64,000 nucleotides of DNA, taken from NCBI GenBank assembly GCA_963693305.1, contig OY855912.1:7727501-7791500 (forward strand), given 5' to 3'. Source of the stretch: Meandrina meandrites (taxonomy: Eukaryota > Cnidaria > Anthozoa > Scleractinia > Meandrinidae). Of the stretch, positions 1-12,000 are shown one piece after another. The first letter of the stretch is position 1. Each line of letters opens with the position of its first letter. The notes under the pieces are model-generated. The model saw only the letters and a program-made list of their open reading frames with translations, did not search any database and was not told where the DNA came from. The translations under genes were made by a program, and so were the position numbers.

Positions 1-1230
1 AGACTGGGCTTCTTCAGGGAAAATATCCCACCAAATCCAGTGAAACAAGTAACCTGAACAAGTTCGTATCTCTAATCGACAACATGAATCAACTAAGCTT
101 ATATTTACTGTAGCTGAAGCTAAATCCAGCTAAATCTCACCTCGTAAAGATGAAAGGTTTCTTGCAACTGCTTGTGCAGATATCGTAAAATTGGTCTTTC
201 CAAGAGGAAAAGGTTGATTCCCGAGCAAGCATATCTGTTTGACAGTAGAAAACACCCTGGATCTCCAAAACCTACACATCATATTTAAAGAGAGTAAGAA
301 CGAAATTCTACTTTGTCCGCCATTTTGTTCCTCCTTAGTAGCCTGGCCAAAAGCTTTTTCTTGGCGGGAAACAAGGGATCACGTGACTGTCCGCCGATAA
401 TGTAGGTCCGCAAACGCGTGTTCGTGCGAAACCATTCATCTTATAGAAGGAGAGAGACAAAAGGCAACTCGGGATTGGATTAACTACTCATACACTGGTG
501 CTAAACTGAAAGTCTGAAAAACTAAAGATACCTGGAAAAAATCTGCGGCTACGCTATGTGCGTACCTAGTTGCTGGAAAGCCGAATTTTCTCATACGGTT
601 GTCTTGAATTTTTTTCGTTGACTTTTCCCGGCAGGATTTTGCTTGGGTGGATGCAAGCGCCGGAAGCATGAGCGTCTAGGGAGGCTCCGGGAGTATATTT
701 CTCTGGGAAATTTTGAAATTTTCAAGTCCCCTTTTTTCTCATTCTGCGAGTCATTTTAACACTCCTTCTCAGATAAAGCGGACCTTTGCGGCGCGTGAGG
801 AGGTGCGAACGCACCCATCACCCCCCACCCTACCTGCGGCCATGCTATAGTGGACTGGTGCTTTTTTCAGTCGCACCAGTATATAACTGGGTAGAGATTA
901 CACAAATTGAAGCTAAAAGGCCTTTCAAAGCATCTCGACTGAACAGACATTCAGAACAGTTGAGTTACATGAAAAGTTTAGAAAAAAAGATGCAGTTTCC
1001 CTGCTACAGGTATATCGAAGGGGAAAAGGGTTACCTTTTCTGTCAAAAATGGTTTATAAAAGTGTAAGCGTTTGGACCTCGAAGCGTTGCCTCCTCCTCC
1101 CAAAACACTGACGTCTCCTAAATTACTCTGCTGGTGAACTCTAAGGGCCCTTCAGTCTCTCACGCGCTTTCAATTATCCGAGGACAAAACAAATAAAGTC
1201 TAATTTGTCAAATATTTGAAGAAGTCTTTC
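1..1230. other. Left-edge stretch without a recognisable gene
   Basis: No coding exon could be supported on either strand. The open frames at 484-669 and 786-1067 are short, show no domain and have no convincing splice context. A plus-strand AATAAA at 1192-1197 could end an unseen plus-strand transcript, but nothing upstream supports one. Confidence 0.5.
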
Positions 1231-1236
1231 TTTATT
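1231..1236 (-). promoter_or_regulatory. Candidate polyadenylation signal of the fringe gene
   Basis: AATAAA on the minus strand, about 270 nt beyond the fringe stop codon at 1504-1506. It is the first canonical hexamer I find downstream. Use of this site is inferred; no transcript evidence is available. Confidence 0.4.
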
Positions 1237-1503
1237 TCCAATGTTAATATAAACATACCAACGCATACCGAATTTTTGTGACAATTTTCGAACCTTTTTA
1301 CAGTCTTGTTCCGGTTATTACATACAAATTGTACAAATAACTTATTGAATACCTATTTTACAACAAATGCAAACGCTTACATTTCAAATATATGTTTTAA
1401 GTTAAACTGTTTGCTCATGCAAGTAAATATATATTTTTAAAGAAATATAATTCAACGGGCTAATACAATTTAATAAATATGAAATAACCTTTAAAGCTTT
1501 TTG

Positions 1504-4500
1504 TTATCTGTTGGATTGTGATCGGAGTGGTTCTTTATTGTCATGGATTTTATTCACTTCATTTAACTTGGGACACCAACTTGTTTCGGGATAAAGGAGG
1601 CAGTGAATTGATTTAAACCTGCAAGAAAAAATATTAAATGAGTTCAAAGTAATAATGCAAAGTAATGGATGTGTGACCTGTTTAACATTTGTGTGTAATG
1701 ACACGTAACAAAGAAAAAGCTAATGAAAAGAATGAATAGCAATTGTGGTAGGCTGACTGACTGACTGACTGACTGACTGACTGACTGACTGACTGACTGA
1801 CTGACTGACTGACTGACTGACTGACTGACTGACTGACTGACTGACTGACTGACTGACTGACTAGTTAGTTACTTGTCGTACCGACTGGGATCCACTTTCT
1901 CGTCAAACGGTCCCTTGATGTTAACACGGTTGTATCTGCCGCCCATGTAGCCGTGACTGAAGCTTATCTGGAAAAATTGATTTCGAAAGCAATGTTAAAG
2001 CAAAATCAAAAGAATCAACCGGAAAAAAAGTAAGATACCGAGGAGAGAAAAAGACCTGCGTTTTGCGTGGTGGCATAGTTCGAAACCCATGAGAGGCGCG
2101 GTGGCCAAGCCGGTGAGACACGGCATCCTTGAAAAGCGGTACCTTTTTGTTTCTTTGTTTTTGTTTGAATAGAGCGTATTCACTCACGTGACCAGCAGCC
2201 ATATTGGTTTACCTAAACAAAAGATGATTTTTGAATAAAAATAGATTTTAATTCCCGGTGGGATGGCTTGGTACACCAATATGGCCGCCGTTTCTTTGTT
2301 TTGGAACACCAATATGGCTGCCGTGACGTCATGTGAATACGCTCCTAGGTAGTTAGTTTAGTTTGGGTCATTTTTCTTGTAATTTACTTTTTATATCATA
2401 ATAGTCTTTATTCTTATATTTGTTAATAGATTTTTGCTGAGAGGAACTACCGTGGATAAATAAAGTCATCTAGCGATACAAAAATGGACGATTTAAATAT
2501 TTCTTCACCGCGATTGGCCGAAATCAGAGTATACTGTACTGGACTAATCAAGTAACGAATAGTTTGGGAAATAAGGTTCCTTACCTGTTTGCTAAAATCT
2601 TTTTGTTGTATTCCCGGAAGATTTTCCAGATGGGAGTGGAAAAGACTCGACCTTGTCAAACTGACGTTAAGAAGACTTTCTACAAAGCAAGGAGACAACA
2701 AAAAACGTGTCAGCAATTTTAAAATTCCTTGAAGTACATGTTACACTACTTCGTAAGTTCTGCGCGCAATATCATCTCTCGGAGATTCTATTCGTGAGAC
2801 GATATAGTCTTATGATAACAATATCTCGCAATAACTTTGCTCAAAATAAACTGAACACAGCAAGGCTTGCCTGCGTAGCGAGCGTTCCCGTGCGAGCGAA
2901 GTGCTATGTGTCGCGCGGGAGTGAAGATTCTGGTTGCGCGAAAATTGGGGCGGTAAAAAAAGAGGAAAAGGAGGGAGAGGGGGACCAGAATCTTTGCTCG
3001 CGCGCGACACATAGCACTTCCCTCGCACGGGAACGCTTGCTGCACAGGCTACAACGAGTTCACGTGACCTTTTGGCCGCGGGCTCAAGGAGACAAATTTA
3101 AAGCCAAATTAGTGCGAAGTTTGAATGAATAAATGGGTTTGGAAATTGGTTTATTATACATGTCGAATTACTAAAAGGCAATAAAAATACTCGTGTCCTT
3201 ACCGCTGATGAATCCAATGGTGCAGTCATCGGGCACTTTGATCCGCTCACAGCTTTTTGCGAACATGCCATTGCTAACAGAGAAGAAAACTTAGAATTAA
3301 GGCTGGGGTGAAGGGTAAACCTTTAACACTTACAGTTTACATAATCAGTTTTGTTAGACCCCGCAAATGAATTGACTATTTCTATTGGACGAGAACGTAT
3401 CACGTGTCAACTTATTTACTTGAACACGAAACTCGTACCATCATGCCGCCGTAGTAAACTTGTTAACGTGTTTCTCTCGGCTCCGTGTTCCTCTCGGGAA
3501 AACCGAAAATCGTTTTTTTGGCAAGTCACTAAGTGCTTATTGTGTCTTCAGTTGAATTAAACTGCGGGAGAACTGTACCTGATATGGGGGCGCATTCTAG
3601 TGACTAGAGCATGACTCAAGCAGAACCCTGCTCCGCCAGTGGCAAACCAAAACTTCTTTTTCTGAAAATAAAGATATAAAAAAATAAAACTGTGATCAGA
3701 AGAATTAAATTGCGATTTGTCGTGGTTAACAATTCAAAGGAACAGTTACTGTGGATTTCAACATTTTTTTAGCCAAATTGCCTCTTCTCATATTTTTCTG
3801 GCAGTGCAAAACGTCTCAATAAAAATAACATAACAAATTTCTTTCCTCGTACCTTGTTTCCATCCATTCTATCCCACACCTGTAAAAAGAACAAAAAAAG
3901 AAACGTTATACACGTAAGCAAGCTTGCATGTACTTCAGATATTGCCCATATTTTTTTTTAGTTTGAATGCATTATTTTAGGTTAGCACGCAAAAGAAAAA
4001 CGTCTGTATAAATATAAATCAGTGTGATTTTACTAGGAGTCCTGCTAATTTTGGTACGTCGATGCTTTACCGTCGGTCCTAGCCTGTGATCACCTTTGGG
4101 TCACACGCGCGAGCGATGCAAAGAGAGAATCTGCGAGCGAAGCGGTTCGGCGGAGAGGAATCTCGTCGCTTATTGTGACTTCGCCGCTCGCGCGTGTGAC
4201 CCAAAGGTGAGCCTGCTCGCAGGCTATTAACGCCCACGACCTTAGCCGACTAGAAAGAGTTTAAAACAATTCAGCTGATCACCAAAAGCGATATGATGAC
4301 ATTACAGGTACGCTGCAAATATTGCGGTCTTTATATTACTTTACCTCCATCGCTTTGAGCAGACTTGGTTTGCCGAGGTACACATCTTTATGTGGGTTGA
4401 AGTTTTTCAGTGTTTTAACCAGTGTCGGTACATTCACATAGTTATCGTCATCAAAATGGCAAAACCACCTGGCAGAGAAAGAAATAAGATTTATGCTTGT

Positions 4501-7500
4501 GCTCATGAATAAATGCTAGGAGAACCGGCATTTTTATATCATCTTGGAACAGAACAAGAGAGAAGAGAGAGGAGGGTTGGGCGCCAGTGGAACACCGGAC
4601 AAGTAAGCAGGGTCACGGAGTAGCGCTTTTGAATCAAATTTTACGTGTTCTACAAGTCTCTTCACTGACCCTCTCTTTTCTCTAAAGTTTGTCGAGAGCG
4701 CGCGAGCAAAATGTAAACCGCGGGACCACCACGGGAGATTGGAACGAATATGAACACAAAGGGCACATTATACTTACTTTGTATTCAAGTTCTGTGCAAA
4801 GAAATCTAGCTCAGCTTGCATCTTGCAACACAATTTCGTCCTGGACAAGAAATAACACGGCAGAACAAAATGATTAGATATAAAATAAGTTGTATAAGAT
4901 TACATTAACACATTCTCGCAGTCAGGTTACGTGGCTTGATGACACTGACATAAAAGTAGGTCCGCACTATGTGCAAAATGCTACCGCAATTTTGAAAAAA
5001 AACTTATTTCCATATAAAAATAGTTTTAGATACACTGTACCTCTGATGGCCTGTCTCACAAGGAGTCTTTATAAGATGTCCCCCTAAAATTGAAATCAGT
5101 TCATGTGGTTATTGTTAACACATTAATTTGCTAATGAATTAACAAAAACTGTGCATAGGTTTACGATAGAACAAAGTGATTAGGAATATTTCTACTCCTG
5201 CCTGAGATGCTACATGAAGTGCATTGCAAGGTTACTCCCAGTGTTAAATTTGCTGGTATCCACCCCTGGGTGGAGAAAGGAGAGACACTCAGTGGCAGTT
5301 AAGTGTCTTGCCAAAGAATACCATGCAATGACCCTGGTCAGAGCTCCAATCCAGGTCGTTCTATGTGTAGTTCAGTGCGCTAACCATTTACGCCACTGCA
5401 CATTCCACAGATTGAATTTGAACTGGTAATGTTTTCTCCATACAATGTAACATCTTGTAGTCCTACTGAGGCAAGGCTGGCCCAGTGGCGAAAGCACTCA
5501 CATCCCCCCCAATATGTAACTTGGGTTTAAATCCTGGGCCTGATGTTATTTGTGCATTGAGTTTGTTGTTGGTTCTCGTCCTTGCTCAGAGGGTTTCTCT
5601 CTGGGTTCTTAAGTTCTCCTCACTCCATCAATTCAATTGGGAATACATGACCCCAACAGTGTATAAATAATGGCAAGATCATCACAATGATAATTCAGTA
5701 TCAAAATTCTATTCACTGCTTTTCATACACTTTCTATGAAATTCCCTTTGGGGGTATTTTATTTCAAATCAAGCCATTTTTGCGGGATTTTAATTTGTAA
5801 AGAGAGAACCTGGGTAGTCACTTACTCGTCCTTAGTTATATCTACAGAGGGTAACACTAACTTGAGGATAAAAAATAATTAAATTGCATGGAACATTATT
5901 TTACTAATTATTATTTTGTATATCTTTTTATGAATCACTCCAATAAGATGCACTATCAGTTTTGTTTAACCACAACTGCAACCCAAGAACAAAGTCACAA
6001 TGAAGCTGACAAATTTCCCATACTTCAAAAAAAAAATCCTCATACTACAAATCTCTTCCACACACAAAGCTAAGAGCAGACCACTATAAGCAGCATTTAC
6101 ATTTTTTTAAATTTTCGACTTTTTTTTTCTATGTAAGCCATGTCTACAAAATAATCTTCTCTCAATAAACTATTTAACATGTTTTTTTTTTTCAACAACT
6201 CTTACCTAAACTTTGATTCATCTTTTTATCTTCATGATCTGTAAAAAAGTAAACCTGCAAAGAAGCACAAAAGGAATAAAAGTTAAAAAAACTGCAAACA
6301 AAATAATTAAATTATTTTTTGTATTAAATATGGTGGATTGCCCTTATAAAGCTGTTGGCACTCTTGATCTCTATAATTTTTATGGTGCTGCTTTCTTTCT
6401 TTTCTTGTCTTTGCCCAAGCGTCCAAACCTTACAGGTTTAATTATTTGGTCTTTTACCTCCATGATTAATTTTTTCTCCTGTGATGTAGACTTTTATTAT
6501 AATTTCCACCAAGAGTAATTCTTTTCTGGTACACATCATTACTAAGCAACCATGACTCAGAGAAAGATCTCATTTCAGCTGGCTGTCAACACTTTCCTGA
6601 CAAATAATTGTAGCTCAGAATCTTCAATAATTAAATAATTTGCCAGTAAAAACAAGTGTCACGGTTTTTGACGAGTTTAAATTTGCTCAACTGTTTTAAG
6701 ACATTAATTATTAATAAAAAGTGAAAAATTAACAAAATGATAGGATATATTTTAGATACTTAACCACTGTTTTTATAAGGACAAAATCTGCTATTTGGCT
6801 TATTATGAAATTGCTATTTAACTTGCTAAAAATTCAATTTATACATTTCTTGAACAATATTGTTTTGTTGATTGAAAATGTCAATTTTTAAAATGCATGC
6901 ATTGTTTTAAAGACATTATGGCAAATCTGGGACAACACAATAATATTTTTAGCACATTTATGCGCCCCCTAAAGAAGATTTCAAGGATTAAACTGATTCA
7001 AAGTGTCTTGGAATGCCAGCAATTTTACGATACACAGTAGGTTCATTCAATAATATTTAGCCAAAGTTCAAAAATGATATTTTTAATCTCTTAAGACTTG
7101 AAACATTTACAGCATTTATGCAAAAAATATGTCATAATCTTCATATCCAATTGCACAGCAAACACTGTATGTCATTCCAAGCAGTGAAAATAAATTATAC
7201 GACTTAGGATTCCATTTGCAAAATCCTGACCAGAATGTTTGCTGCATTTAGCCCCAGTTCAAAATGTTAATTCTCTTAATGACTGTCAAACGTTTTTGCG
7301 GTGATAATTGCCTGATACTCTTCCTTGACAATGTGGTGAGAAACTGAATAAAGATCACCCTCATTACACGAGACAGATACTGGAAGAGATTGACCTGCAA
7401 AAAGCAGGCAAAATAAGTGGCTACATGAATATGTAGAAGAAATAAAGCGATAAATAGTAACATCAACTAGGGAGCGTGAAAGGAAACGTAGTAATTTTTT

Positions 7501-8120
7501 TAACGACATGACCTCGTCTTTTATCTCACCTGCTTTCTAGCATTTTGAAACCATGTGCCAAGTAAAACAGCGACGCGCGTCTCGTGATAAACTCCAGTGG
7601 TCTTCACGGAAATAAATACATCTTCCAGTTCGGTGTTGTTTGACCCTCTACGATTTTCCGTCCTAAATTGGTGACCAAAATTAGTTTTCATTCTGACAGG
7701 CTGGTCATTAAAAATTGCTTTTCCTTTGACTCCTTGCCGACCGATTATCCCTGTTGATAGCTTAATGGATTGATTTCGTTTGATGACACGCACAGCGTTT
7801 TGCAGATTCCTTCCAGACGTAAGTGGAAGATCTGTTGATTTTATTTCATTAATTACCAAGTTTCTTTCGTAATCTATACTGTCGTCTTTGCCACGAGCAT
7901 GTTCCAGTTTCGCTCGTGCGATAAACTTGTGGTTTCCTTCATCTTGACTTTGAAGTCTGAGATGTGATTTAATCCTGTCGACCGTCTTTGTAGTTCTTGC
8001 GCGCCTGACTGGCGCGAAATTAAACTCTCCGTGCAGAAATAAAGAAAACATCACTTGTGCAACGACTGCCAAACCAATCCAGACCAGCAGCTTTCTGCAT
8101 TTTCTCCTCGGAGGAAACAT
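1504..8120 (-). CDS. fringe: Fringe-like beta-1,3-N-acetylglucosaminyltransferase, 11 exons, complete
   Basis: Fringe enzymes are Golgi type II membrane glycosyltransferases that extend O-fucose on Notch EGF repeats and so tune ligand choice. Exons on the minus strand are 8120-7530, 6254-6206, 5856-5826, 4840-4778, 4468-4345, 3879-3853, 3661-3579, 3273-3203, 2679-2585, 1967-1882 and 1618-1504. All junctions are GT-AG, phases agree throughout, and the total of 1335 nt gives 444 residues. Residues about 10-31 form a hydrophobic signal anchor after a basic start ([10 protein letters not shown]). Family blocks follow in order: [44 protein letters not shown] (metal-binding DDD at about 251-253), [35 protein letters not shown] and the terminal [10 protein letters not shown]...WCP. 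The stem region of exon 1 is long and poorly conserved. Exon 3 is very short (31 nt) and was placed partly by phase. An open extension at 7276-7466 was not used because exon 1 joins exon 2 cleanly. Family assignment is firm; Notch as substrate is inferred. Confidence 0.93.
1753..1862. repeat. (CTGA)n tetranucleotide microsatellite, about 27 units
   Basis: An essentially perfect CTGA/TCAG tract in the last intron of the fringe gene, beginning about 20 bp past the exon-10 donor. On the transcribed strand it reads TCAG repeatedly, so it presents a CAG trinucleotide every 4 bp just downstream of a donor site. Confidence 0.95.
2172..2344. mobile_element. MITE with terminal inverted repeats
   Basis: The ends are inverted copies: GAGCGTATTCAC at the left and GTGAATACGCTC at the right, extending inward to CAGCCATATTGG / CCAATATGGCTG (about 36 bp per arm with a few mismatches). 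The element is about 173 bp and has no coding capacity. It lies in a fringe intron. The target duplication is unclear. Confidence 0.75.
2869..3049. repeat. GC-rich foldback element
   Basis: Two arms, roughly 2869-2934 and 2984-3049, are reverse complements with few mismatches. Key blocks are AGCGTTCCCGTGCGAG and GTGCTATGTGTCGCGCG. The spacer is purine-rich. The outer ends (GCCTG...CAGGC) resemble those of the element at 4081-4225. Frames reading through it (2707-3132 plus, 2788-3045 minus) are translations of the repeat, not genes. Confidence 0.8.
4081..4225. repeat. GC-rich foldback element
   Basis: Arms at 4090-4115 and 4185-4210 are perfect reverse complements (TCACCTTTGGGTCACACG is the left key block). 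The ends read AGCCTG and CAGGCT. It lies in a fringe intron and seems related by its ends and GC-rich arms to the foldback at 2869-3049. Confidence 0.8.
5190..5404 (-). mobile_element. Degraded tRNA-derived SINE
   Basis: On the minus strand the head starts GTGCAGTGGCGTAAATGG, like a tRNA A box, and is followed by a decayed B-box region. The body shares the phrase CACCTGGGTGGAGA-like (here CACCCCTGGGTGGAGA) and AAGTGTCTTGCC with the copy at 52553-52880. It lies in a fringe intron. Confidence 0.6.
5475..5700 (+). mobile_element. tRNA-derived SINE of a second family
   Basis: The plus-strand head GGCTGGCCCAGTGGCG looks like a tRNA A box, and GGGTTTAAATCC about 45 bp later like a B box. A TTGTTGGTTCTCGTCC / GAGGGTTTCTCTCTGG body of the type abundant in coral genomes follows. 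It has no coding capacity. Confidence 0.65.
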
Positions 8121-9019
8121 CGTCCTGTTAATTAAACTTTTGAAACGAAGTCCATTGCGGTATTCTGATAATAGCTCGAGTTATGGCAAATTGATATGAA
8201 TTGAGTTGCAACCCGCCAAAACCATTACGTACCACATTGCGATGCTGTTGGCACTAATTCCTGTTTGAACAAGTCAATAAATATCTTACAAACTTTCTTG
8301 GAGTCAAAGATCACGAAAATCACCAGATGGTGCGGTTGATTATTTCAACGCGTAGCACACGAAAACTCAACACTGGGGTCCGCGCCCGTCCGCTGAAGAA
8401 ATCTGTCTTCCAGATCGTCGATTAATACTCGATAGACGGATATTTGATATTTAGCGTCTTACTTTTCACCTCAGAACATGTAAAGCCATAGCACATGGGG
8501 AAAATTCTTCCGATGCAACCTAAGCTCTATAGTAACAGGAATTAATCTGAACGTGTGCCGAATGCGGAACTGTCGCGTTCAGTAGCGTCCCATCTTCGTA
8601 AACCAAACTTCGCTCTTTGAAAGCAATTCATTGTAAGAATTCATAACCGTTTTGAAACTTTACCGCGCTTTTTATCCAGTGAATAGTGTGGTTAGCCAAG
8701 CTTTTGCAGGTGGCATTATTCAGCTGTATTATTCTCCCTTCGTAGCGTCACGAACTCATCTACTCACGAGCTATCTCCTACTCACTAGAGTAGGGTAAGT
8801 CAGGCTAATGTGAAACGCAGGTGGTGGAAATAAGAAAGTTCCGTATTTTATTAGAAATGAAAAATTGGTATTTTAAAAATCCAACTTAAACGCATTTCTT
8901 GCTGAAAGTTTTAATGGATTTTTAACATCTTTGCAATATTTCCCTCCCCACCCTAGCGATATTTTTAACAGCGGCGGAATCCCTCACGCACGCGCCCAAA
9001 TAGCATACACGTGCGCCAT
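8121..9019. other. Head-to-head intergenic region of two divergent genes
   Basis: About 900 bp separate the fringe start codon (8120, minus) from the first candidate start of the plus-strand gene (9020). It should hold both promoters and 5' UTRs. I see no clear TATA box or duplicated motif. Co-regulation is only a possibility raised by the arrangement. Confidence 0.5.
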
Positions 9020-12000
9020 ATGCAAAACAAAATGGATCTTTCAGCTGAAAAGTTAGCTAAAGGTGGCAATCGTAAAGGAAAGGAGCTGAAAAAGCGAAAA
9101 CAGAAAGACTTGGACCATAAAGAGGACGAAAACGGTGCTTTTGGCTCAAGAATTTCTCTTATTATGTTGACTTCTAAGTTGTTTTTGGCAAACAGTTTGT
9201 CCTTGCTTTTGCTCATCTATTGTTGTTTACATAATTTTCAATCAGATGCGGATTCCTGTAGCGACGTTCTTTCCGCAATACAAAACATTTGTACTTGCTT
9301 TGGAATAGGTGGGCTTAATAATGCAAAGAAAAGGTACGTGACTCATGTAGAGCCTTCACTTGCAAAGATGGATTTTGTCGGATATTTTGACATCAATAAC
9401 TGGCCATTTAATGACTGTTCTGGTCTTGGAAAGAGTTTGGTGTCTTAGGCTCCAGCCTAAAATTTTCAGGTCTCCAGAGCAGAAAAGGTATAGGGCTCCT
9501 GCATGCGTATGGCTCCATTTCATTGCCTTGCTGAGTTCTAGGGAATGGAAATCAGTGTCTGCATGACAAATGCAGACTGCAGACTGGAAACTACAGACTA
9601 AAAGATGTTACTTAGTATATATCGTGTTACCATTACCATTATTGAGCCAACCATTAACAGAATTAAAGCTTGCCGGAGTGGAAGTCTGCAGTATGCATTT
9701 GTCAGTCTGTTATGTGTTTGTCCAGATCAGGCTTCAGGAGGGGGCTTGGGGCCTAGAAGAAATTGCAAAACAGCACAAAAAAATCACCCAAAACCGCATA
9801 ACTGTAAAACATTTAGATCAAAACCGAAAACCGCACATGAAATCCTAAACTGTAATCCATTACGGTGTGGACAAAACATGGGGTAGGCCATATGGCCTAG
9901 GCCATGGTGTAGGCCATGGCCTACCCTATGGCCTACCATATGGCCTACCCTATGGCCTACCGGTGGTCAGATGCAATTATCTTTTCTTAACTAGAACTAT
10001 TGAGCCAAAGAGAACCTTCATTTCATGGTTGTAAACATCTCTTTGTTTATTTTTGATGCGTTTCGTCTCCAATGACACTTCTCCAGTGAATAAATGTTAC
10101 ATCTATTGAACAGCATGTTATTGCACACATAAAGTAAAATTGCCAGAGACTTTCTGTAATGCTAGGCTTATCAGAGGTCTGAAAACGTTTAAAACTGTTC
10201 TTAAAATAATCATGCCCAACATTTCGGCTAGACAGACAGACTACTAGTTATACGATTAGCCCTTATCATGTTGCCCCCAAAATATAACAGTACAGCATGC
10301 AGTAACATGTTAAGGCATTTTTCAAAAATTATGTTTGGTTACTGTAACAGTATTAGTTACTTCCATGGGAGCGTTTTAACTTAGCCACCTCCACAGGAAG
10401 TGTAAATTAAGCAAGCTTTTAACTTCTGAATAGTTGTAAGTCTTGCGTCGGAAATAAAGGAAGAAAAGTTTACAGTTATGAACGGTCACCTTTGAGCTGC
10501 TAACTAGCCTTAGTTAAAGTAAAAAATATAAAAAAATAAAAATTATATAAAATCTGACCACCGGTAGGCCATAGGGTAGGCCATGGGGTAGGCCATGGCC
10601 TACACCATGGCCTAGGCCATATGGCCTACCCCATGTTTTGTCCACACCCAATCCATTACACATGGAGATTTTTGGAAAAAAGTGTTTTTTAGACATTTTT
10701 TTACTTTTTTGATCAGTTATGAGCTACATCATACTATATGAACATAGATCTAGAAGCAACAACAGGTTCCTTGCTAACAGGGTCTTGGGATATGATTCGA
10801 GCACATAATTGAGGTTATAGTTTCCACTGAGAAATCAGAAACCAAGTAGGAAAAAACCAAAAACTACATCCATTACCAAATCCGAAAATTCGCTAGTATA
10901 TTTGCTGAAAACCAAAATGCTCACAAAAGGAAAACCCACAAACTGCTAAAGACACCAAGACTGAAAACCCACAGTTTTTCAGAGTGAAAAACAGAAAACC
11001 TATCTAAAAAATGGTCAAAACCGAAACTCCCAAATCCCCTCCTTCAGGATTGAGAAAAGCTTTGCCCGGGCTCTGAGCTTGGGGAAGGTGCCCAAAAGGA
11101 TGGTGATGCTAGGCAAGATACCGGCATCCACCATGAGGGAGGGAGGTGAGGTTTGTGATGTTTTGAAGCTTTGAAACAACTGCATGTTCTCACACAACTG
11201 GAATCCCAAACGTATGAGCTCTGTGAAACCTTGTGTGTGGTTCCAAAGCATATGACTGTGACAGCCCCAAACCACCTCTGGGAATTCTGACTTAGCCCAA
11301 ATTTCATTTAGCCATATTAAAACTTCAGTAATTTGGAGTCTGAAAAAAGCTAATAAATCTTCCAGCAGTTTGTTGTGCAAAAATGTAGGAAAAACTGATA
11401 TATAACTAATATTTTTTTGGATTGTATCCAACAGTTGCATGGACATCAGTTTGACTGTTTTAATTTTTGATAGGAAAATAGAATCAAAAACAGGGTCACT
11501 GGCACTGCTAAGTGATGGTAAGTTTCTAAAAGAGCAGATCTTCGTTATCCTCATGTACTTCACCCGAGATGCAAAGGTTCTGTTTGAACAGTTCATGTAA
11601 TATTAATGAGGTTTAAGTGGGTGGGGATAGGGAGGCCTAAACCTACTGCTTCCTGTACCTTTAACCCCCACTTCCCGCCCCTTACCATAGTGGTTTTCTC
11701 CGCTTTGTCCCATTTCTACTGCAAAATTTTACGAAATGTTGAAAATTTTTCTCAATTTTCCCCGGTTCCTGCCACCTTGGGATTCCCACTTTTCTCCTGC
11801 CCCCCCCCCCCCCCCCCGCCCCTTTTCTCCCGGGCTCCTGTCCCCACCCATTTTAAGCAGTTGAAACCCTTTTTCAAGTCTGTTTTTTTTTATTAAATTA
11901 TACAGATTTTGATTTGACCACTACTGCCAATGTTTTCATCTCTCGCATTCGGGGCTGTAAAAAAATAATAATACAGATAATAATTTTGTTAAATTAATAG

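Noticed and set aside
2707..3132. 141-codon plus-strand frame
   Set aside because: It runs through both arms of a foldback element and is mirrored by frames on the other strand; a repeat translation.
7248..7509. Minus-strand open frames in fringe intron 1, next to a GCAG/GTCAATC acceptor-like site
   Set aside because: Neither frame resembles fringe, and exon 1 joins 6254-6206 in perfect phase to give the expected FTD motif, so no extra exon is needed.
10514..10696. Minus-strand frame with GHGVGHGLPHGLPYGLP repeats
   Set aside because: It is the translation of the MITE terminal repeat, not a repetitive protein.
11015..11596. 193-codon minus-strand open frame in intron 1 of the Rsa3-like gene
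   Set aside because: No recognisable domain, antisense to the gene, and set in repeat-rich sequence. It could be a transposon remnant but nothing positive supports a gene.
11801..11818. Homopolymer runs (poly-C here; others at about 13431, 27449, 47970)
   Set aside because: Simple low-complexity tracts. They are useful only as places where assembly length may be wrong.
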